From assembly GCF_027557445.1 (NCBI RefSeq), contig NZ_CP106841.1:606001-670000 (forward strand): DNA of 64,000 nt. The letters run 5' to 3'. This stretch comes from Paenalcaligenes faecalis (lineage in GTDB: Bacteria; Pseudomonadota; Gammaproteobacteria; Burkholderiales; Burkholderiaceae_B). Under the pieces are notes generated by a model that saw only the letters and a list, made by a program, of their open reading frames with translations, was not told the DNA's origin and made no database searches. A program made the position numbers and the translations under genes. How positions within the stretch are numbered: position 1 is the stretch's first letter; each line of letters starts with the position of its first letter. Shown here one piece after another: positions 1-8,166 of the stretch.

Positions 1-1831
1 GCTCAAAGCCAAAGCCAGCCGCAAATGATTCATAGTCACTCATGGGGATTTTGTATTGTTGACCCGCGCGGAGCGCACGCTGCGCATAGAGGGCAAGTAG
101 TTCTGCCGCGGTGTCTCTAGCTTGTTTAGCGGCCTTTTGACGCGCTTTTTCCCATTGCCCTGAGCCTAGCTGGTGTAGCGGGGCAGACTCTGCATCTGTG
201 CCGCTATAGCGAGAAATCACATGTAGCTGTGCGACAGGTACATATAAGGTGGCCTCATTGGCATATTCTAAATGTAAGAGTTCTACAGGGCCCTCACCCA
301 GATCCATCTCAACTAAGCCTTGATAGCGCCCAATTCCATGTTCCGTATGAACGACGGGATCGCCTTCGCGTAGCTCTGACAGGTCGCGAACCATAGCTTC
401 AACGTTAGTACGTTGTGTTTTTCGTCCTCGTTGCGCAGTCCTGACCTGATGGGGGTAGAGATCATTCTCTGTTAAAAGAGTGATAGCCGCATCTTTTAAT
501 GCAAAACCCTGAAATAAAGACGCAGTGACCAAGGCAAACTGACTGCTGCCTTGAATAAAGTCGAGTAACTCTAAGCACTGATTATCAGGTGTTAGATTGA
601 ATTCAGACAACATCTGGGCGAGCGTTTCGCGACGCCCCGCTGAGTCAGCACATAATAAGGTTCTGCGCTCTGGATCTCGGACTTCAGTACGTAATGCGCT
701 CAGTGGGTCTTCGGCTCGTCTAGCAACGGCTACGTTGGGAACAGCAATGAAGTCTGGGTGCAGCCCGTCGGATTGTAAGTCTAGACGTGCAAAGCTTTTT
801 AATGATTGAAAAAATTCCGAGCCATCTAAAAATAACTCTTCGGGAGCAAGTACAGGGCGTTCAGGGTCACTTTTTAAAAACTGATAACGTTGTTTTGCAT
901 CCGAATGAAAGGCGTCAATGGCTTGCTGTGCTGCGCCGTGAGTAACCGTGATGATGTCTTTAGGTAGATAGTCAAAAATCGTTGCAGTCTGTTCAAAAAA
1001 CAGAGGTAAATAATATTCAATCCCTGCAAAAGCAATGCCGTTGCCTATGTCTTTATAGGGCAGGGCTTTTGATGGGTCACCTTCGAATTTTTCTCTAAAA
1101 CGGGATCGGAATAAATGGCGCGCGTCCTCATCTAAAGGGAACTCTCTGCCGGGGAGTAGGTCGATTTGTTTGACGTTATAGAGACTACGTTGTGTGTCCG
1201 CATCAAAAGCACGTATAGATTCAATTTCGTTGTCAAAGAGATCCAGACGGTAAGGCACAACTGAGCCCATAGGAAAAATATCAATCAGACCACCACGAAC
1301 AGAAAATTCGCCAGGTGCACTGACTTGTGTGACATGGTTGTAGTTAGCCAACACCATTTGCTCTCGTAGTTGCTGCTCGTCTAACTGGTCGCCTTGCTTA
1401 AAGCTAAAGCTATAAGCCGCTAGAAAAGAGGGAGGCGCTAAACGATAGAGGGCGGTACTAACTGGAATAGTGAGTACCTGAACTTCGTTGTTTAATAATG
1501 CGTTTAATGCTCGTAGACGAGTAGAGATAAGATCCTCATGAGGCGAGAAAGCATCATAAGCTAAGGTTTCCCAGTCTGGAAAAGGTTGTACACTAAGTTC
1601 AGGTGCAAACTGATTTATTTCGGTATGTAGACGTTGTGCATCAACGGGATCTGCGCAAAAAATGATCAGTGTTTTTTTGCTTTGACGAGCTAAATCGGCC
1701 AATAAAAAGGCGTCTCCAGATCCCGGAGGTAAAGGCTGCTGATAGCGTTGGCCTATTTTTAAAGCCTGTAAACAAGTCTGGGTGCTGCTAAGATAAAGGG
1801 TTTGTTCAGTAGGGCGTGCAGTTTTGCTCAT
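1..1831 (-). CDS. mfd: Transcription-repair coupling factor Mfd (5' part, runs off window)
   Basis: The first about 610 residues of Mfd, the ATP-dependent translocase that removes stalled RNA polymerase from damaged DNA and recruits UvrA. The translation starts MSKTARPTEQTLYL and shows the UvrB-homology module near the N-terminus (PPGSGDAFLLADLA, PFPDWETLAYDAFSPH, PGEFSVRGGLIDIFP) and, near the window edge, the RNA-polymerase-interaction domain (VVHTEHGIGRYQG) followed by YESFAAGFGFE. The helicase motor domains lie beyond position 1, so the gene is cut by the window and not broken. The start ATG (1831) is 12 bases from the divergent ispD start, and no Shine-Dalgarno is visible before it because the sequence there is T-rich. 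Family assignment is secure; the exact start is less so. Confidence 0.93.
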   Translation of the reverse strand, partial: MSKTARPTEQTLYLSSTQTCLQALKIGQRYQQPLPPGSGDAFLLADLARQSKKTLIIFCADPVDAQRLHTEINQFAPELSVQPFPDWETLAYDAFSPHEDLISTRLRALNALLNNEVQVLTIPVSTALYRLAPPSFLAAYSFSFKQGDQLDEQQLREQMVLANYNHVTQVSAPGEFSVRGGLIDIFPMGSVVPYRLDLFDNEIESIRAFDADTQRSLYNVKQIDLLPGREFPLDEDARHLFRSRFREKFEGDPSKALPYKDIGNGIAFAGIEYYLPLFFEQTATIFDYLPKDIITVTHGAAQQAIDAFHSDAKQRYQFLKSDPERPVLAPEELFLDGSEFFQSLKSFARLDLQSDGLHPDFIAVPNVAVARRAEDPLSALRTEVRDPERRTLLCADSAGRRETLAQMLSEFNLTPDNQCLELLDFIQGSSQFALVTASLFQGFALKDAAITLLTENDLYPHQVRTAQRGRKTQRTNVEAMVRDLSELREGDPVVHTEHGIGRYQGLVEMDLGEGPVELLHLEYANEATLYVPVAQLHVISRYSGTDAESAPLHQLGSGQWEKARQKAAKQARDTAAELLALYAQRALRAGQQYKIPMSDYESFAAGFGFE

Positions 1832-1843
1832 GAGAAAAAAATT

Positions 1844-2554
1844 ATGTCTAAGAAAATAATTGCAATAGTGCCAGCAGCAGGAATAGGCGCTAGGGCCAGA
1901 CGGCAGTCTACCGCTGCTTTGTTAAAACCTGATCTACCTAAACAGTATGAATTGCTTCAGGGCCTGCCTATGTTACGGCTATCGGTTATGGCTATGTTAG
2001 CCGATTCCCGCATAGATCATGTGCGAGTAATTGTTAGTCCGACTGATACATGGGTGAAACAAGCCTTAGATGGTTTAGAGCGCACTGTTTGGCGGGCTGT
2101 AGGTGGGGCAACACGTGCAGAAACCGTACACAATGGTTTGCTAGAACTCAAGGCAAATGATGAGGATTGGGTTGTAGTGCATGATGCTGCTCGACCTGGG
2201 TTGCCAGCACAGGCCTTGACCCGACTGATTGATACGTGTTTAGAGCAGGATCGCGGGGGATTATTAGCTATTCCTGTGCCTGATACTGTAAAGCGAGCTT
2301 CTGATGCCGCCGTTGCTCAGGTAGAGAAAACGATTGCCCGAGAGCAACTGTGGTTAGCTCAAACACCACAAATGTTTAAGGCGAATGAGCTATTGCATGC
2401 TTTAGCCCATGCACAACAACAGGGTAGTCAAGTAACGGATGAGTCCTCAGCGATGGAGCTATTAGGCCATCAGCCGTTATTGGTTCAAGGGTCTGCTAAA
2501 AACGTTAAAGTAACGTGGCCTGATGATTTTAAATTATTGGAAAAATGGTTATGA
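1844..2554 (+). CDS. ispD: 2-C-methyl-D-erythritol 4-phosphate cytidylyltransferase
   Basis: IspD makes CDP-methylerythritol from MEP and CTP in the non-mevalonate isoprenoid pathway. The 236-residue product begins [17 protein letters not shown], the nucleotide-binding loop, followed by LPKQYELL (the PKQ substrate motif) and [10 protein letters not shown], all typical of the family. An in-frame TTG at 1802 would add 14 unrelated residues and run into mfd, so ATG 1844 is preferred. It overlaps ispF by an ATGA junction, so the two are translationally coupled; IspD and IspF act two steps apart in the same pathway. The start lies only 12 bases from the mfd start on the other strand. Confidence 0.95.
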   Translation: MSKKIIAIVPAAGIGARARRQSTAALLKPDLPKQYELLQGLPMLRLSVMAMLADSRIDHVRVIVSPTDTWVKQALDGLERTVWRAVGGATRAETVHNGLLELKANDEDWVVVHDAARPGLPAQALTRLIDTCLEQDRGGLLAIPVPDTVKRASDAAVAQVEKTIAREQLWLAQTPQMFKANELLHALAHAQQQGSQVTDESSAMELLGHQPLLVQGSAKNVKVTWPDDFKLLEKWL

Positions 2555-3039
2555 ACATACGAGTAGGTCAGGGTTTTGATGTCCACGCGTTGGTGGAAAA
2601 TCGTCCATTGATTATAGGTGGTGTATTTATTCCTCATACCCATGGTTTAGATGGGCATTCAGATGCGGATGTTTTATTGCATGCCGTTACCGATGCTGTA
2701 TTAGGGGCTGCCGCTTTGGGTGATATTGGTCGCCACTTTCCAGATACTGACATACGGTATAAAGGGGCGGATAGTCGGGCGTTATTGCGTGCGGCGATGA
2801 GTTTAGTTCGTGAGGCGGGGTGGGAGATCATTAATCTTGATGCCACGATTCATGCTCAAGCGCCAAAAATGGGACCACATACCCCAGAGATGGTTGCGAA
2901 TTTGTCTGCGGATTTAGGTTTGTCTGCCGATTGTATTAATATCAAAGCTAAGACAAATGAAGGTTTAGGGCATTTAGGGCGTAAGGAGGGGATTGCTGCT
3001 AATGTGGTGACCTTATTACATAAGCCTGATTTAGCTTAA
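2551..3039 (+). CDS. ispF: 2-C-methyl-D-erythritol 2,4-cyclodiphosphate synthase
   Basis: IspF cyclises CDP-ME 2-phosphate to MEcPP with loss of CMP. The 162-residue protein has the metal-binding GFDVHAL (Asp10, His12) and [14 protein letters not shown] (His44 region) motifs, RHFPDTD, and the C-terminal [15 protein letters not shown] typical of the trimeric enzyme. ATG 2551 overlaps the ispD stop (ATGA); an upstream ATG at 2545 would only add two residues. The operon ends at the hairpin 3058-3086. Length is normal for the family. Confidence 0.96.
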   Translation: MNIRVGQGFDVHALVENRPLIIGGVFIPHTHGLDGHSDADVLLHAVTDAVLGAAALGDIGRHFPDTDIRYKGADSRALLRAAMSLVREAGWEIINLDATIHAQAPKMGPHTPEMVANLSADLGLSADCINIKAKTNEGLGHLGRKEGIAANVVTLLHKPDLA

Positions 3040-3057
3040 GAGGCAATGCATAGAATT

Positions 3058-3086
3058 AAAAATAGGCGAGTTATTCGCCTATTTTT
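3058..3086. terminator. Bidirectional intrinsic terminator between ispF and the peroxiredoxin gene
   Basis: A 12-bp perfect inverted repeat, AAAAATAGGCGA and TCGCCTATTTTT, closes over a 5-nt loop. A-runs and T-runs flank both arms, so it can terminate the convergent ispDF and peroxiredoxin transcripts. Confidence 0.85.
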
Positions 3087-3103
3087 AATGGAGTTAAAAC
3101 GGA

Positions 3104-3655
3104 TTAATCTAAAACAGGGCCACCGATTTGGCGATTGCTGCCACATAAGGCCTCGGTTTGAATACCATCTAAGACTCGTAGGATTTCGTCGGGGTTACGT
3201 CCAACATATAAATTATTGACTGATAGGTGCTGAATGACATTATCAGGATCAATAATAAAGGTAGCACGTAAAGCCACACCGTCCGTTTTGTGACGAATAC
3301 CGAGTTGATCTACCAGCGCGCCTGTGGTGTCCGCAAATTGGTAGTGTTGTAGTTTATCTAAGTCGGGGTGTTCTCTGCGCCATGCGAGTTTGACGAACTC
3401 ATTATCAGTAGAGCCGCCTAAAACGATAGCATCACGCTGTTGAAATTCGGGGCCTAAGCGACTGAAAGCCGTAATTTCAGTAGGGCAGACAGTAGTAAAG
3501 TCTTTGGGGTAAAAATACAGTATTTTCCATTTACCAGGAAAAGAGCTTTCTGTGATGTCCTCAAATGCAGAAATGCCGTTTTCTTGTGGAAGATTAAAGC
3601 CAGGTTTTACGCCAATTACTTTAAATGGTTCGATTTTGTCGCCAACGGTTTTCAT
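3104..3655 (-). CDS. Peroxiredoxin, AhpC/TSA family
   Basis: Thiol peroxidase reducing H2O2 and organic hydroperoxides, cytoplasmic. The 183-residue protein carries the peroxidatic-cysteine motif DFTTVCPTE (Cys57), the fold motifs ILYFYPKD and RATFIIDPDN, and a C-terminal cysteine (Cys171 in ALCGSNR) in the position of a resolving cysteine of 2-Cys enzymes. The C-terminus lacks the CxC or CNW tail of mycobacterial-type AhpC. It lies just upstream, in the same direction as nothing else: risS ends the neighbouring minus-strand unit, and 44 bases separate the two genes. No ahpD or ahpF partner is in view. Confidence 0.9.
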   Translation of the reverse strand: MKTVGDKIEPFKVIGVKPGFNLPQENGISAFEDITESSFPGKWKILYFYPKDFTTVCPTEITAFSRLGPEFQQRDAIVLGGSTDNEFVKLAWRREHPDLDKLQHYQFADTTGALVDQLGIRHKTDGVALRATFIIDPDNVIQHLSVNNLYVGRNPDEILRVLDGIQTEALCGSNRQIGGPVLD

Positions 3656-3699
3656 ATATGACCTTTTATACGCTAAACATAGTTTTTATTCTACGCGAA

Positions 3700-5103
3700 T
3701 TACGCCGTTTTTCTAGTGGCTTCACGTACTTTTAGCTTAGGGATTTCGATACGTGCCGTTAGTCCATGTCCAGGAGGCGACTGTAGTTCTAGACGGCCAT
3801 CAACTTGATGTAAGAGGCGTTCTACAATAGCAAGCCCTAAGCCCGCGCCATTGACCCCTGTACGAGCTAATTCGCCCCGGGAAAAAGGACGCAATAGTCG
3901 TTGTACCTCGTGTTCCTCAACGCCTTCACCGTGATCTTGTACTTTAATTTCGACAAGATTGCCTCGGCTTTGTACAGATAAATGAATATAGGCTTTATCG
4001 TCGGCAGGGCTGCGCCCATATCGACGTGCATTTTCAATTAAGTTGCTCACAATACGCTTTAGATCATTCGGGTCAATGCGCGCATAGAGATTTGGCTTAA
4101 TATCAGCCGTTAATTGTCCCCCTAGACTTTCGGTGTGGCTGCGTTCGCGTTCAAAGAGAGTGGAAAGTGCTTCACTAATATTGATACCCGCATCGGGGGC
4201 TTTAGTGGCGGGACGAGCATATTCCATCAGTTGTGAGATACTGCGATCAATCTGGCCTAAATCCTCGTCAATGGCCGAACGAGTCTCATCACTTACGTTC
4301 GAGAGTTCAATTTCTAAGCGCATACGTGCCAAAGGAGTACGTAAGTCGTGGGAAATCCCTGCAAGCATGATCTCTCGGTCGGCCTCTGCTTGGCGTATGT
4401 CTCTGGTCATACGATTAAAGGCCATATTCATATCGCGAATTTCAGAGGGCCCTTTTTCGGGTAATGGGGTGGGAGTTTCGCCCCGTGCTAACTGTTGTGC
4501 AACTTGGGCCAGTTGCGCTAGTGGCCTATTTACAAAGCGTACGCTGATGGCTGAGCCAACAAAGGCCAACAGTAAAGCGGAAAGAATCCAACCTATCCAT
4601 TCAGCCCCAGCGATTAAGCTTAATTGTTCTCTATCAAAAACGAGCCAATATTTTTCTGTGTTGATGTCAAAGGAAACCCAAACACCGGGCGCTTCGTTGA
4701 CGGACCACATAATAAGGGTTTGACTGCCTAGGCCGTCACGTACCTCTTTGGAGACTTGGAGCCAGTAGGTAGAGCGAGGGATGGCTTCAAGCACATCATC
4801 CGGTTCTCTGGGCTGCACGCGTAGTCCTTCTTTAGTGGCTAAATCCAGCAGTAGGGTGGCTCGCATATCTACTGGAGCATAAATCAAGGCAGAACGTGTA
4901 ATGCTGACAGAGGTGATCACACGCTGAGCCATTTGTACGGCGCGTGGTTCAGACTCCATTGAAAAGAAAATTTGCAGCCAAATGCCAAAGCTCATGCCCA
5001 TAAGACCAAGCAGAAGAAAAAAGGTGCGACTAAAAAGCCCCATTTTAAAAGGGGGCTTTTTAGGAGGGACATGTTGAGAGGGTTGAGTAGACACGGTGTT
5101 CAT
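3700..5103 (-). CDS. risS: Sensor histidine kinase, EnvZ/RisS type
   Basis: Membrane sensor kinase partnered with the response regulator directly upstream (15-base gap). The 467-residue protein has a short cytoplasmic N-terminus, membrane segment about 23-47, a periplasmic sensor of about 120 residues, a second membrane segment about 166-190, a HAMP linker (about 190-242), the H-box GISHDLRTPLARMR (phospho-acceptor His252), the N-box NLIENARRYG (about 354-363), and G boxes DHGEGV and GAGLGLAI. The architecture is that of EnvZ. The pairing with a RisA-like regulator matches the Bordetella RisAS system; that name is inferred from recalled similarity. The signal sensed cannot be read from sequence. 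Confidence 0.88.
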   Translation of the reverse strand: MNTVSTQPSQHVPPKKPPFKMGLFSRTFFLLLGLMGMSFGIWLQIFFSMESEPRAVQMAQRVITSVSITRSALIYAPVDMRATLLLDLATKEGLRVQPREPDDVLEAIPRSTYWLQVSKEVRDGLGSQTLIMWSVNEAPGVWVSFDINTEKYWLVFDREQLSLIAGAEWIGWILSALLLAFVGSAISVRFVNRPLAQLAQVAQQLARGETPTPLPEKGPSEIRDMNMAFNRMTRDIRQAEADREIMLAGISHDLRTPLARMRLEIELSNVSDETRSAIDEDLGQIDRSISQLMEYARPATKAPDAGINISEALSTLFERERSHTESLGGQLTADIKPNLYARIDPNDLKRIVSNLIENARRYGRSPADDKAYIHLSVQSRGNLVEIKVQDHGEGVEEHEVQRLLRPFSRGELARTGVNGAGLGLAIVERLLHQVDGRLELQSPPGHGLTARIEIPKLKVREATRKTA

Positions 5104-5118
5104 GCCGATATCTTAACC

Positions 5119-5853
5119 TTAATGGCCACCATCGGGAACAAACACATAGCCTAAACCCCATACGGTCTGGATAAAAACGGGTTTAGAGGGGTTAGGTTCA
5201 ATAAGTTTACGTAAACGAGATATCTGTACGTCTAAACTACGGTCAAAGGCCTCGTATTCACGACCACGAGCTAATTCCATTAGCTTGTCGCGTGATAAAG
5301 GGATTTTTGGGTGACGCGCGAACACTTTAAGAACAGAGAATTCGCCGGTAGTAATGGGTACGACTTCGTCTCCTTTAGTTAATGTGCGTGTGGACAAGTT
5401 TAGTGAGTACGGACCAAATTCGATGGCTTCGTTCTCTTGGCTTGGTGCACCGGGGTGTTCTTCGGTGCCACGACGACGTAAAATGGCATTTACACGGGCG
5501 AGTAGCTCGCGCGGGTTAAATGGCTTAACTAAATAGTCGTCAGCACCCATTTCTAGGCCAACAATGCGGTCGATTTCTTCGGCCTTTGCGGTTAGCATAA
5601 TAATAGGTGTGTTATCGTGACCTCCGCGTAAACGACGGCATATTGATAGCCCATCTTCACCGGGCAGCATTAGATCCAATACGAGTAGATCAAAGTGCTC
5701 ACGTTGCCAAAGTTTGGACATTTCCTTGCCATCTTCGGCGACAAAGACATTAAATCCTTGTTCAGAAAGATAGCGTCGCAATAAATCGCGTAAACGTGGG
5801 TCGTCATCGACGACGAGTATTTTTCTGGTAAGAGGTTGATTTTGTGTGTTCAT
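5119..5853 (-). CDS. risA: OmpR-family response regulator, RisA type
   Basis: Two-component DNA-binding regulator, first gene of the risA-risS unit. The 244-residue protein starts MNTQNQPLTRKILVVDDDPR, with receiver acidic residues Asp16-18, phospho-acceptor Asp60 in LLVLDLMLPGEDG, Thr88 and Lys110 (DDYLVKPFNP). A C-terminal OmpR/PhoB winged-helix domain (about 145-240) ends TVWGLGYVFVPDGG. It resembles Bordetella RisA almost throughout as I recall that protein. The region 5854-6044 upstream must hold its promoter and that of the divergent tsaB-rimI gene. Confidence 0.9.
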   Translation of the reverse strand: MNTQNQPLTRKILVVDDDPRLRDLLRRYLSEQGFNVFVAEDGKEMSKLWQREHFDLLVLDLMLPGEDGLSICRRLRGGHDNTPIIMLTAKAEEIDRIVGLEMGADDYLVKPFNPRELLARVNAILRRRGTEEHPGAPSQENEAIEFGPYSLNLSTRTLTKGDEVVPITTGEFSVLKVFARHPKIPLSRDKLMELARGREYEAFDRSLDVQISRLRKLIEPNPSKPVFIQTVWGLGYVFVPDGGH

Positions 5854-6044
5854 GATTAAAATGTAACAGGCAAAAAGGGAGTCGTACAGACTCGTAGAGG
5901 AATTTTACATTTGATGCGATTAATCGATGAATAAGGCCTCATTCGGTACCTTTGGTTTCTCTTTGTTACAGTTATTAAGTGTCGCATCGTCACGGCCTCT
6001 CTATTCTAATGCCACTTTCCACTATTAAGGCAGTTATTACGTTA

Positions 6045-7262
6045 ATGAAAGTCAATATATTAGCCCTGGACAGCGCGAGTGCTGTGTGCGGTATCTCTGC
6101 GCTTTGTTTTGATAAGGGTCAGGCTACCGTTTATTCCGCTCAGCATAGTGGTAGTACCCAGCATGCAGAGCGTATTTTGCCTTTGGTCGAACAGGTTCTG
6201 GAGCAAGCTCAAATCGCTCGTCAAGATCTTCACGCAATTGCTTTTGCGCAGGGGCCGGGTGGTTTTACCGGCTTACGTGTGGCGTGTGGCGTGGCGCAAG
6301 GCATTGCGCATGCCTTAGGTTTGCAGATAGCCGCTGTGCCTTCGCTGCTTGCCATTGCGGCGCAACAAGAACCAACGACAGCTCCTACAATAGAACTTGT
6401 GGTTGTTGATGCTCGTATGCAGGAAATCTACCTAGGGGCGTATCAGCGTACTGCTACTGGCTGGTATAGTTTGCATAAGCCCGTATTGATCAGTGTGGAT
6501 CAACTACACCACTATATTCAACAACTTAACTCACAACTGATCGACTTAGGCTTGACGACAGCGATTCGTCTTTCCGGTGATGCGTTGCAGGCATTCGATG
6601 GGTTATGCAAAGCAGTACAGCAGTATGATGTGCTTATCGGCACAGCAGAGCTAGCCCGAGCTGAAACCATTGCGCAATTAGGGTTGTTAGCCTATCAACA
6701 AAATCAATTGATTGATCCTGCCTTAGCGGCCCCTTTATATGTGCGTAATCGGGTGGCTTTTACTATCGTTGAGCGTGAGCAAGGGCTAGGAGGGAATCCT
6801 TCGGCTACTTGGCAGTCGGTGCAGCTACGGGCTCTAGAGGTCGACGATATCTCTCAGGTTGTCGCTATAGAGGCTAGTTTGCAGCAGCATCCTTGGTCTG
6901 CGACTCAATTCGAGAGCAGTCTTTCTGCAGGGCATTTCGTTTGGGTTGCTACCTTTGCTGGTCAGGTGGTGGCTTATGCGGTGGTGATGTTGACTGTAGA
7001 TGAGAGTGAGCTGTTGCTTATCGGAGTCTCGGAGTCCCATCAACGCCAAGGTATAGCCCAGCAGTTGCTGTGCTATGCCGAACAAGCAGCCCGAGCTAAA
7101 GGCAGTGTAAAAATGCATTTAGAGGTGCGGGTATCGAATAGTGCCGCGATTGAGCTGTACCAAGGGGCGGGGTATAGGCAGGTAGGATTACGTAAGAACT
7201 ATTACAGTACGGATACTACACAACGAGAGCATGCCGCCCTTTATACTAAGGTTTTAGCTTAA
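6045..7262 (+). CDS. tsaB-rimI: Fused TsaB (t6A37 complex subunit) and RimI (N-alpha-acetyltransferase)
   Basis: A two-domain protein of 405 residues. The N-terminal half is TsaB, the ASKHA-fold partner of TsaD in making N6-threonylcarbamoyl-adenosine 37 of tRNA: MKVNILALDSAS, QHAERILPLVEQVL, AFAQGPGGFTGLRV and the typical tail APLYVRNRVA. The C-terminal 150 residues are a GNAT acetyltransferase like RimI, which acetylates the N-terminal Ala of ribosomal protein S18: QHPWSATQFESSL, the acetyl-CoA loop SHQRQGIAQQLL and LEVRVSNSAAIELY, with GYRQVGLRKNYY. The junction is about residues 235-255. ATG 6045 is chosen because the TsaB homology begins there; in-frame starts at 5979 and 6009 add non-homologous residues. 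No strong Shine-Dalgarno is visible. Confidence 0.9.
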   Translation: MKVNILALDSASAVCGISALCFDKGQATVYSAQHSGSTQHAERILPLVEQVLEQAQIARQDLHAIAFAQGPGGFTGLRVACGVAQGIAHALGLQIAAVPSLLAIAAQQEPTTAPTIELVVVDARMQEIYLGAYQRTATGWYSLHKPVLISVDQLHHYIQQLNSQLIDLGLTTAIRLSGDALQAFDGLCKAVQQYDVLIGTAELARAETIAQLGLLAYQQNQLIDPALAAPLYVRNRVAFTIVEREQGLGGNPSATWQSVQLRALEVDDISQVVAIEASLQQHPWSATQFESSLSAGHFVWVATFAGQVVAYAVVMLTVDESELLLIGVSESHQRQGIAQQLLCYAEQAARAKGSVKMHLEVRVSNSAAIELYQGAGYRQVGLRKNYYSTDTTQREHAALYTKVLA

Positions 7263-7267
7263 CTGTG

Positions 7268-8164
7268 ATGATAATGCCCACGGCTTCACTTAATCTTTCT
7301 ACGTTGCAAATAAGCTGGCTGACAGAACTTCAGGTGGCGGCTCCTTTTATTGCCCCTTATCGCACTAAGGAATCGCCTAACACGGAAAATAAGGCAGATC
7401 GTGCAATAGCAACGCATACGCTGGAAAACAAAGAAACGGGGATGATGAGTGCGCGGCAGGCGTTAAGTGACAGCTTGGCTGAGCTACGCCCCAAAAAAGC
7501 GAGTGCCCCTGTTTTTGTTCCCCCAGCGAATGAGCCTGTTGCTCAACCTTCTCTGGCAAAGGATCGCCCTCAACCAGAGCTACCCTCCGAGCTAACGCAG
7601 ATGGATTTAATGCAGCTACAGGCGTATGCGAATCGCTGTCAAGCATGCTCGTTACACGAACAGCGGGTGCAGTCTGTATTAGGGGCGGGACAAATAAATC
7701 AGCCCGATTGGATGGTCATTAGTACAGCACCAAGCAGCAATGAGGAGATTTCTGGGCTGCCTATGCAAGGTAAAAGTGGTGAACTGTTTACCGCGCAGAT
7801 GCAAAGTGTCGGGGTGGACGTCTCTCATCAGCTGTATTTGACTCAGTTACTCAAATGTAGGGCGGCAACAAAGCCAATACCAGAGCAATTAGTCGCCTGC
7901 CAGCCGATCTTATGGCGTCAAATCGAGTTGATTCAACCAAAACGTTTATTGGTACTGGGGTCTAAGGCGGCATCTTTGTTTTTAGGCGAAGGCACACCTT
8001 TTGAGGGGTTGCGAGGCCAAGTGCATCAATGGCAAGACCCTAAAAGTGGCCGTCATTTACCCGTAGTAGTGAGTTATCACCCAGCATCTATTTTATTGCG
8101 CCCACAGCTTAAAGCGCAATCGTGGGGAGATGTCTTGCTGATGAAGCAGTTGATGGGTAGCTAG
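7268..8164 (+). CDS. Divergent uracil-DNA glycosylase, family 4-like (iron-sulfur type)
   Basis: A 298-residue protein whose C-terminal half (about 118-298) matches the iron-sulfur uracil-DNA glycosylases that start base-excision repair of deaminated cytosine. Four cysteines are in cluster positions: Cys124, Cys127 (RCQACSLHEQR), Cys197 and Cys211 (KC-x13-C). The second motif appears as YHPASILLRP (His271). The first catalytic motif, normally GEAPGxxED, reads STAPSSNEE, and KCRPPxNR reads KCRAATKPI, so activity is uncertain. The N-terminal 110 residues are low-complexity and Pro/Glu-rich, as is common in betaproteobacterial members. The start is ambiguous (GTG 7265, ATG 7268, ATG 7274). It follows tsaB-rimI closely and is probably co-transcribed. 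Confidence 0.8.
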   Translation: MIMPTASLNLSTLQISWLTELQVAAPFIAPYRTKESPNTENKADRAIATHTLENKETGMMSARQALSDSLAELRPKKASAPVFVPPANEPVAQPSLAKDRPQPELPSELTQMDLMQLQAYANRCQACSLHEQRVQSVLGAGQINQPDWMVISTAPSSNEEISGLPMQGKSGELFTAQMQSVGVDVSHQLYLTQLLKCRAATKPIPEQLVACQPILWRQIELIQPKRLLVLGSKAASLFLGEGTPFEGLRGQVHQWQDPKSGRHLPVVVSYHPASILLRPQLKAQSWGDVLLMKQLMGS

Positions 8165-8166
8165 TT

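Noticed and set aside
4133-4723. A 196-codon frame antisense to risS.
   Set aside because: Shadow frame of the kinase gene with no recognisable protein.
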